Below are positions 6,141-12,021 of a stretch of DNA of 18,466 nt, in pieces; the first letter of the stretch is position 1, and each line of letters starts with the position of its first letter. This DNA is from CAYZXT01 sp964482515 (GTDB lineage Bacteria; Elusimicrobiota; Elusimicrobia; FEN-1173): assembly GCA_964482515.1 (NCBI GenBank), contig CAYZXT010000045.1, positions 1 to 18,466 of the forward strand, in the 5' to 3' direction. The translations under genes and the position numbers were made by a program. The notes beneath the pieces were generated by a model that did no database searches, was not told the DNA's origin, and saw only the letters and a program-made list of their open reading frames with translations.

Positions 6141-8297
6141 TCAGGCCACCTGCCCAAAGCGCAGCCGATGTGAAAACCGTCGCCGCAATTCACCCTGGAA
6201 CAGTCGATGCTCGGTTTTCTGAAGCGATGGATCAATTTCCAAAATTTTAAAAGCGGCGCTCCTGGCTTCGGCGATCAAGACGCCGTCCTGGATCAAATCC
6301 CCCACCTTGAATGGCAGCACGCCATGCTGGGCCTCGCCGAGGAACTCCCCCGGTCCGCGCTGTTTCAAATCCTCCTCGGCCAGCACGAATCCGTCCCGCG
6401 TGCGGCACAACAGGTCCAAACGCGCCGCGGCCTCCGGTGATTTGGCGTCGGAAACCAAGTAGCAATGGGACGGTGCCCGGCCTCGGCCGACCCTCCCGCG
6501 CAGCTGATGGAGCTGGGCCAGGCCGAAGCGTTCCCCGTGCATGATCACCATGACGGTGGCGTTCGGCACGTCGATGCCCACTTCGATCACCGGCGTCGCC
6601 ACCAGGATTTTCGTTTCTCCCCGGCTAAACTTGTCCATGACTTCCTTTTTTTCCGCGGATTTCATCCGTCCATGTAAAAGCCCGACAGATAACGGTGCGA
6701 AGAACCGCAAGAGGCGCTCCCACTCCTTGATCGCGGCGCGGAGATCGAGCTTGTCCGATTCCTCCACCAATGGAAAAACGATATATGCCTGTTCTCCGGC
6801 GGCCGTGGCGCGGCGGACGGCCTCCATGGCGTTGGCCTCCAAGGTCCAATGAGTCGTCAGAGGCGGTCGCCCGGGAGGCAACTGGCGGATGGTCGACACG
6901 GACAGATCGCCGTAATAGGTCATGGCCAAAGTCCGCGGAATGGGCGTGGCCGTCATCACCAGGGAATGGGCGGATTGGGATTCCGCCACCGGGGATTTTC
7001 CCTGCAGCTTCGCCCGCTGGTCAACACCGAAACGGTGTTGTTCGTCGATCACGATCAGACCCAGCCGTTTGAAGCGGACCTCATCCTCCAGGAGAGCGTG
7101 CGTCCCCACCGCAATGTCCAATTCTCCCTTCGCCAACTGTTCCAAGAGGACCTGGCGTTGTTTTTTGGAACGGCTCCCCGTAAACATGGCCCAGCGCAAA
7201 GGAACATCCTTCAGGAATTTCTCCAGCGTCAACGCGTGCTGCTCCGCCAGGATTTCGGTCGGCGCCATCAAAACGGACTGCAAACCGTTCTCCGCCGCCA
7301 AGAGCATGGCGGACAAGGCCACGACGGTTTTGCCAGAGCCCACATCGCCCTGCAACAAACGGTTCATGGGATGAGGATCGGCCATTTCCGAGAATATCTC
7401 ATTGATGACGTGTTTCTGGGCAGGCGTAAAATCAAAACCCAATTTTTCCCGAAAGGGCGTCAAATGCCTCCGGGTCGGACGGCATATCGTCGCAGGCGGG
7501 CCCTGTTTTTTCTGTTCCCGTGCCGCGGCCAGGGCCATTTCCAGGAAGAAGAATTCCTCGAACGCCAGCCGGCGGCGCGCTTCCGCCAGGGACGCCCGAT
7601 CGGATGGAAAATGAAATGACACTACGGAGCGCGCGTGCGGCGCGAGCTTGTGTTCCGCCATGAAATCGGCCGGAAGGTTTTCCGAAAGCAAATGGCCACA
7701 AGACTGAAGACAAGACCAGACGAGCTCCCGCAGCCACCGCGCGTCCACGCCTTCCGTCAAATCATAAATGGGGACCAACCGACCGACGTGGATCGGCAAG
7801 GCGCCCGGACCGGCAAGCTCATATTCCTCCACCCGCATCTGATACTCATTCCGCACACGCTCAATGGGCCCGTGCACCAAAACGGTCGCGCCTTTCGCAA
7901 GCTGTTTTCGGAGACCGGCGAAAACATCCCAGCGCGGGGACGCGTGGCGGAACCAGGACGCTGTAATGGAACCGGTTTCGTCTTTGAGGAGCGCCCGGCC
8001 GATGGACAAGTGGCGTCCCGCGCGGACCACGTCAAAATCCTCCACCGTCCCTTGGAGCGTTTTGACCGTGCCGGGCTGCACACGACCGATGGCCACGCGG
8101 TCGGTTCGGTCGTCATGACGGCGCGGAAAATGGTGGATCAAATCCCACACCGTCCGGATGCCCAACTTCTCCAGTTTTTCGGCGCGCTTGGGCCCGACGC
8201 CCTTCAAATATTGGACGGATTTTTGAAAAGCCTCCAACGGGGGAGGCTCGGCGGCAGGGATAGATTTTAGGGAGGAATCCGGCCTAGTCGAAACCAT
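6141..8297 (-). CDS. recG: ATP-dependent DNA helicase RecG
   Basis: This branch-migration helicase remodels stalled forks and Holliday junctions. The 718 residues include an N-terminal helix-hairpin-helix and wedge/OB region (LKGVGPKRAEKLEKLGI near 32-48, OB fold about 70-165) and a superfamily 2 motor. Motor motifs are Walker A GDVGSGKT (Lys323), DEQH box (Asp418-His421), motif III TATPIPRTLAMT, motif V VATPVIEVGIDVPNA and motif VI QLRGRVGRG. The C-terminal RecG-specific region is present. All key residues look intact. ATG 8297 has no Shine-Dalgarno, and a -10-like TATACT lies only 8 bases upstream, so the message may be leaderless. It is probably the first gene of the minus-strand unit leading to coaD, pta and the pilus motor genes. 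Confidence 0.97.
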   Translation of the reverse strand: MVSTRPDSSLKSIPAAEPPPLEAFQKSVQYLKGVGPKRAEKLEKLGIRTVWDLIHHFPRRHDDRTDRVAIGRVQPGTVKTLQGTVEDFDVVRAGRHLSIGRALLKDETGSITASWFRHASPRWDVFAGLRKQLAKGATVLVHGPIERVRNEYQMRVEEYELAGPGALPIHVGRLVPIYDLTEGVDARWLRELVWSCLQSCGHLLSENLPADFMAEHKLAPHARSVVSFHFPSDRASLAEARRRLAFEEFFFLEMALAAAREQKKQGPPATICRPTRRHLTPFREKLGFDFTPAQKHVINEIFSEMADPHPMNRLLQGDVGSGKTVVALSAMLLAAENGLQSVLMAPTEILAEQHALTLEKFLKDVPLRWAMFTGSRSKKQRQVLLEQLAKGELDIAVGTHALLEDEVRFKRLGLIVIDEQHRFGVDQRAKLQGKSPVAESQSAHSLVMTATPIPRTLAMTYYGDLSVSTIRQLPPGRPPLTTHWTLEANAMEAVRRATAAGEQAYIVFPLVEESDKLDLRAAIKEWERLLRFFAPLSVGLLHGRMKSAEKKEVMDKFSRGETKILVATPVIEVGIDVPNATVMVIMHGERFGLAQLHQLRGRVGRGRAPSHCYLVSDAKSPEAAARLDLLCRTRDGFVLAEEDLKQRGPGEFLGEAQHGVLPFKVGDLIQDGVLIAEARSAAFKILEIDPSLQKTEHRLFQGELRRRFSHRLRFGQVA

Positions 8298-8305
8298 GTT
8301 AATTT

Positions 8306-8313
8306 AGTATAAT
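8306..8313. promoter_or_regulatory. Overlapping divergent -10 boxes between recG and nfu
   Basis: The plus strand has TATAAT at 8308-8313 pointing to nfu. The minus strand has TATACT at 8311-8306 pointing to recG, 8 bases from its ATG. The two boxes share four base pairs in a 67-base AT-rich intergenic gap. The -35 elements are weak on both sides (TTGATT at 15 bases for recG; none clear for nfu). Confidence 0.5.
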
Positions 8314-8364
8314 TTAATCGATCAAAAATCAAAGTATATCGATCGTTTTTGAGGAGACGCCCCC

Positions 8365-8904
8365 TTGGTTAAAGTCCTTCATGTTGAAGCTACCCCGAAC
8401 CCGGATGCCTTGAAATTCATTGTAGATCAAAAGATATTGGCTTCCGGCGCAAAGTCCTTTGACGATCCCTCCGCCGGCAAAAATGATTCCCTCGCCAAAG
8501 CCTTGTTTTCCCTCAAAGCCGTCCGTTCCGTCTTTTATATGGATCGATTTGTGACTGTCAGCAAAGTGCCCGGCGTTGAGTGGAACGGTTTGCAAGCACA
8601 AGTCATCGAAGCGATCCAAACCACCGCGGATTCCATTCAAGATGAAACCACGGCGACCGGACAGGCAGCGGTGTCTGATGATATCCTGTCCCGGATTCAT
8701 TTGGTCCTGGATCAAAGCGTTCGTCCCGCCCTGGCGGGAGACGGCGGCGGTTTGGAAATTTTGGATTATCAGGATTACGTGCTGACCGTTCATTATCAGG
8801 GAGCCTGCGGCAGTTGCCCCAGCGCCAGCGCCGGAACCTTGTCCGCGATTCAAAACTTACTGCAGAGGATGGTGGACCCGAAGATCCAAGTTGTTTCCAG
8901 CTGA
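8365..8904 (+). CDS. nfu: NifU-family iron-sulfur cluster scaffold/carrier protein (Nfu type)
   Basis: The 179-residue, two-domain cytoplasmic protein delivers Fe-S clusters to apo-enzymes. The N-terminal Nfu_N domain (about 1-90) contains EATPNPDALKFI and YMDRFVTV, as in NFU1-like proteins. The C-terminal NifU domain (about 105-179) contains RPALAGDGGGLEI and the cluster-binding CxxC in GACGSCPSA (Cys148, Cys151). The start is TTG 8365, supported by GAGGAGA 8 bases upstream. No other standard start would keep the conserved N-terminal strand. It is divergent from recG, and no isc or suf genes are nearby, so its clients cannot be read from context. Confidence 0.92.
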   Translation: MVKVLHVEATPNPDALKFIVDQKILASGAKSFDDPSAGKNDSLAKALFSLKAVRSVFYMDRFVTVSKVPGVEWNGLQAQVIEAIQTTADSIQDETTATGQAAVSDDILSRIHLVLDQSVRPALAGDGGGLEILDYQDYVLTVHYQGACGSCPSASAGTLSAIQNLLQRMVDPKIQVVSS

Positions 8905-8992
8905 CCCTAATTGGTGAAAATTATTTACAAACCGGTTAAAAAACTTTCCATCCGATGCCATCTTTTTCCAAGGAAACACAGCTTTTGCTATG

Positions 8993-9040
8993 TTGTCAGC
9001 CGACCGGGATTATGCTAAAATACATTTAAATCAGTGATTT
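8993..9040 (+). promoter_or_regulatory. Promoter of the yggS-proC-yggU-mtnA unit with an inverted repeat at the start site
   Basis: TTGTCA (8993-8998), 17 bases, then TAAAAT (9016-9021). TG at the extended -10 position (TATGCTAAAAT) strengthens it. A perfect 6-base inverted repeat with one central base, AAATCA-G-TGATTT, lies at 9028-9040, around the expected transcription start, where a repressor site would be. No clear Shine-Dalgarno precedes ATG 9050. Confidence 0.65.
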
Positions 9041-9049
9041 GATCGTTAA

Positions 9050-9760
9050 ATGACTGATATCAAGTTTGATATACGCAAGAACCTGGATCTTTTACAAGAA
9101 CGCCTTCACAGGGCGGCTCGGCGCGCCGGACGCGATCCTTCGGACATTACGCTACTGGCCGTGAGCAAGAATATGTCCGCTCAACATATAGGTGAAGCTT
9201 GGAAGGCGGGCCTAAGATTTTTTGGGGAAAGCCGTATCCAGGAAGCCGAAAGCAAGCTGTCCGCTTCAAAATGGCCCGGGACGGAATGGCATTTGATCGG
9301 ACACCTTCAAACAAACAAGGCGAAGAAGGCCCTGGATATCTTTGACGTCATTGAATCCGTGGACAGCCTTCGTTTGGCGGAACATTTGGAGCGGCTGGCG
9401 GCGGAGCGGAACAAAAAAGTCCGTTGTTTTGTGGAGATCAAAACCTCCCCCGAACCGTCCAAACAGGGACTGGATCCCAATGAACTGGAGAGGTTATTGG
9501 ATGTAACGACCGAACGATGTCCTCATCTAATCCTTGAAGGTTTGATGACAGTTGCACCCTATAACGACGACCCGGAAAAAGCGCGGCCTTTTTTCCGGCA
9601 GACCCGGGAGCTTCTTGAAAAACACCGTGATCGATTTCATAACGAATCCCCCCGCCTTTCCATGGGAATGTCCCATGATTTCGAGGCGGCGATTGAAGAA
9701 GGAACCCATTTGATCCGCATTGGGACGGCTCTCTTTGGCCAGCGCCAATATCTTAAATAA
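9050..9760 (+). CDS. yggS: PLP homeostasis protein (YggS/PROSC/PipY family)
   Basis: This pyridoxal-phosphate-binding alanine-racemase-like barrel has no known catalytic product and buffers PLP and influences amino-acid balance. The 236-residue protein shows the PLP lysine in LLAVSK (Lys40), FGESRIQEA (family GENRxQE), WHLIGHLQTNK, the barrel strand LEGLMTVAP and the phosphate-binding end LSMGMSHDFEAAIEEGTHLIRIGTALFG. It has the Ser/Met segment and GTxxRIG motif typical of the family. ATG 9050 is the natural start, though no good Shine-Dalgarno is visible. It is the first gene of the unit and overlaps the start of proC, the conserved yggS-proC neighbourhood found across bacteria. Confidence 0.96.
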   Translation: MTDIKFDIRKNLDLLQERLHRAARRAGRDPSDITLLAVSKNMSAQHIGEAWKAGLRFFGESRIQEAESKLSASKWPGTEWHLIGHLQTNKAKKALDIFDVIESVDSLRLAEHLERLAAERNKKVRCFVEIKTSPEPSKQGLDPNELERLLDVTTERCPHLILEGLMTVAPYNDDPEKARPFFRQTRELLEKHRDRFHNESPRLSMGMSHDFEAAIEEGTHLIRIGTALFGQRQYLK

Positions 9761-10565
9761 GAAACGCGTCGCCCTGATCGGCGGCGGAAATATGGGCGCG
9801 GCGTTGGTTTCCGGACTCTTGTCATCGGGCCGCGTCAAACCGTCCCAAATCACGGTGACGGACGTTCGCCCTGAAATCCTGAAATCTTTGAAAAAGCGTC
9901 ACGGCGTTCGCACCAGTCCGGACAACCGCGGCGCCATGAAAGATGCGGACATCGCGTTGCTCTGCGTGAAGCCCCAGCAAATGTCGCAAGTGCTGGAAGA
10001 ACTTCGCGGTCATCTGTCCCGTAAAACCTTGATCATTTCCATTGCGGCCGGCATTCGAATCAATTTCATTCAGGAGCGGCTGCCCGCAGGATCGCCCGTG
10101 GTCCGGGTGATGCCCAACACGCCGGCCCTGCTGAGAGCGGGCGCTTTGGTCTATTGCACGGGACCGAACGCGAAAGCGATCCACCATAAGTTGGCCGTCG
10201 CCATACTCTCCGCGGCCGGGAAAGTCTGGAGGACCGGGGAAGAACAAATGGACGCGGTGACGGCCCTCTCCGGCTCCGGCCCGGCCTACGTCTTCTTTTT
10301 GGCTGAATGTTTGACGGAAGCCGGCAAACAGTTGGGACTGGCCGATTCATTGTCCGAAGAGTTGGCCCGGCAAACGGTTTACGGCGCAGGATTGATGCTG
10401 TCACAGAGCGCGGAAGAAGCCGCCGTCCTTCGGGAACGCGTGACCTCCCCCGGCGGCACGACAGCCGCGGCGCTTAAGGTTTTGGAAGATCAACAGATGA
10501 GAACCATCTTTAAAAATGCTCTTACGGCCGCGTCCCGGCGATCCCGGGAATTATCCGGCGGCTGA
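9735..10565 (+). CDS. proC: Pyrroline-5-carboxylate reductase
   Basis: This NAD(P)H-dependent enzyme performs the last step of proline synthesis. A Rossmann domain starts with VALIGGGNMGAALVSGLL. Further motifs are VRVMPNTPALLRAGA, ALSGSGPAYVFFLAECLTEA and the C-terminal dimer/active-site signature VTSPGGTTAAALKVLE. The start is uncertain. No ATG or GTG lies before the Rossmann strand. TTG 9735 gives about 276 residues, close to family length, and TTG 9720 would add five. Both overlap the yggS end by 26-41 bases, so initiation is probably coupled to yggS translation. Confidence 0.95.
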   Translation: MASANILNKKRVALIGGGNMGAALVSGLLSSGRVKPSQITVTDVRPEILKSLKKRHGVRTSPDNRGAMKDADIALLCVKPQQMSQVLEELRGHLSRKTLIISIAAGIRINFIQERLPAGSPVVRVMPNTPALLRAGALVYCTGPNAKAIHHKLAVAILSAAGKVWRTGEEQMDAVTALSGSGPAYVFFLAECLTEAGKQLGLADSLSEELARQTVYGAGLMLSQSAEEAAVLRERVTSPGGTTAAALKVLEDQQMRTIFKNALTAASRRSRELSGG

Positions 10566-10588
10566 AGAGAACCAGAGGAGAACGACGA

Positions 10589-10852
10589 ATGATCATCCGA
10601 GTCAGAGTCATTCCCAACGCGAGCCGCAATGAGGTGGTTGGACGCATCGGCTCCACTGTCCGAGTGAAGGTGGCCGCCCCCGCCATTGACGGCAAGGCGA
10701 ACGCCGAACTCGTGGACTTCCTGAGCGAGTTCTTCGAGGTTCGCAACCGCGGAGTCAAGATCGTCCGCGGCCAAAAAGGAAAAGAAAAGACCGTGGAAAT
10801 TTTCGGCCGTCCCGAAGAAGAACTCGAGGACGTGATGGAGACTATTCCTTGA
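10589..10852 (+). CDS. yggU: DUF167 / YggU family protein
   Basis: The 87-residue small protein of the DUF167 (YggU) family has unknown molecular function. The family pattern is clear: RVIPNASRNEVVG, then VKVAAPAIDGKANAELVDFL, then VKIVRGQKGKEKTVEIFG. Length is normal. GAGGAGA lies 7 bases before ATG 10589. It follows proC by 23 bases and overlaps the mtnA start by 4 bases. The yggS-proC-yggU grouping is widespread; yggT, often between them, is missing here. Confidence 0.92.
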   Translation: MIIRVRVIPNASRNEVVGRIGSTVRVKVAAPAIDGKANAELVDFLSEFFEVRNRGVKIVRGQKGKEKTVEIFGRPEEELEDVMETIP

Positions 10853-11979
10853 CGTTATCCGCCTCCGCCCACAGGGCGCTTTCACGCTCTGCGGGACGGA
10901 GACGGAAGTCTCACCTTTCCGAACCAGCCTCAAAAGTCAACGCCTTCCGTTGGACGGGACAAAGGCTGTTGGTCCTGGAACAACGTGAACTTCCCCATTC
11001 GGTCCGATACATTTCCTGCCGCACACACCAGCAAACGGCGGACTCCATACGCCAGATGTCCGTCCGGGGCGCGCCGGCCATCGGCTGCGTCGCCGCCTAC
11101 GGCATCGTTCTCGCCTCCCGCGAAAGAAAATTCCGGTCAACCGCCGATCTCATCCGCCATCTTGAACATACCCGCGAAGTCCTGGCGGCCACCCGCCCCA
11201 CTGCGGTGAACCTGTTTTGGGCGCTGGAGCAGATGCGCCGGATATGGCAAGCCCCGCCGATACAAGACGAATCTCCTTCGGCTCTGATGGAGCGCCTTGA
11301 AGACGGCGCGCGCCGTATCGACAAGGAAGACATCGAGAGCTGCCGCCGGATCGGGGATTTTGGCGCCTCGCTTTTCGGACCCAAAAGCGTCATCCTCACC
11401 CATTGCAACGCAGGCGCCCTGGCAACGGCGGGTTACGGCACGGCCCTCGGCGTCGTTCGGTCGGCCCATAGGCAGGGGAAGGTGGCGAAGGTTTTTGTGG
11501 ATGAAACCCGCCCCTATCTCCAGGGCGCGAGACTGACGGCCTGGGAACTGGAACAGGAAGGCATCCCCTACGAAATCATCACGGACAACATGGCCGGCCA
11601 CTTCATGAAGACGGAAAAGATCTCCGCCATCGTCGTCGGGGCGGACCGGATCGCGGCCAACGGCGACACGGCCAACAAGATCGGGACGTATTCCCTGGCC
11701 GTCCTCGCCAAACATCACGGCATTCCCTTTTACGTGGCTGCACCGTTTTCAACCATCGACCTCAAAACGCCGGACGGCGACCACATCGTCATCGAAGAGC
11801 GTTCGGCCGACGAGGTGCTTTTCATCAACGGCCGCCGTTTAGCGCCGACGAAAGCAAAAGCGCGCCACCCGGCTTTCGACGCAACGCCGCATGAATTGAT
11901 TTCCGCCATCATCACCGAGAGCGGCGTCGTACGCGCGCCTTTTGATGAAAACTTAAGCAAGCTTTCCAGCAAGCGGTAA
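10849..11979 (+). CDS. mtnA: S-methyl-5-thioribose-1-phosphate isomerase
   Basis: This enzyme isomerises 5-methylthioribose 1-phosphate to the ribulose form in methionine salvage. It is an eIF2B-related fold. Signatures are RQMSVRGAPAIG, RPTAVNLFWAL, THCNAGALATAGYGTALGV with the catalytic Cys186, DETRPYLQGARLTAWEL, ITDNMAGHFM and VVGADRIAANGDTANKIGTY with the catalytic Asp266. These positions are 26 higher than the Cys160/Asp240 numbering of the B. subtilis enzyme, so the N-terminus is about 26 residues longer, basic and Ser/Arg-rich. The start TTG 10849 overlaps the yggU stop as TTGA and has GGAG 8 bases upstream. No other standard start precedes the conserved region. The other salvage genes are not in this window. 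eIF2B-like ribose-1,5-bisphosphate isomerase is less likely. Confidence 0.94.
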   Translation: MTLSASAHRALSRSAGRRRKSHLSEPASKVNAFRWTGQRLLVLEQRELPHSVRYISCRTHQQTADSIRQMSVRGAPAIGCVAAYGIVLASRERKFRSTADLIRHLEHTREVLAATRPTAVNLFWALEQMRRIWQAPPIQDESPSALMERLEDGARRIDKEDIESCRRIGDFGASLFGPKSVILTHCNAGALATAGYGTALGVVRSAHRQGKVAKVFVDETRPYLQGARLTAWELEQEGIPYEIITDNMAGHFMKTEKISAIVVGADRIAANGDTANKIGTYSLAVLAKHHGIPFYVAAPFSTIDLKTPDGDHIVIEERSADEVLFINGRRLAPTKAKARHPAFDATPHELISAIITESGVVRAPFDENLSKLSSKR

Positions 11980-12007
11980 AGTCCTTTCCGCGCCAACCCG
12001 GATTCAG

Positions 12008-12013
12008 TAAAAT
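12008..12013 (+). promoter_or_regulatory. Candidate -10 element of ileS, leaderless spacing
   Basis: TAAAAT lies 8 bases before ATG 12022, in the 42-base gap after mtnA. The -35 region is poor (TTTCCG at 17 bases). No Shine-Dalgarno precedes the ATG, so if the promoter is real the transcript would be leaderless. Confidence 0.3.
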
Positions 12014-12021
12014 ACGAAACC

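Noticed and set aside
6849..7619. 256-codon plus-strand open frame inside recG
   Set aside because: Opposes the RecG helicase motifs; Arg/Gln/His-rich shadow.
8905..8992. Terminator after nfu
   Set aside because: AACCGGTT followed by A-rich sequence and a weak GATG/CATC repeat before TTTTT do not form a stable hairpin.
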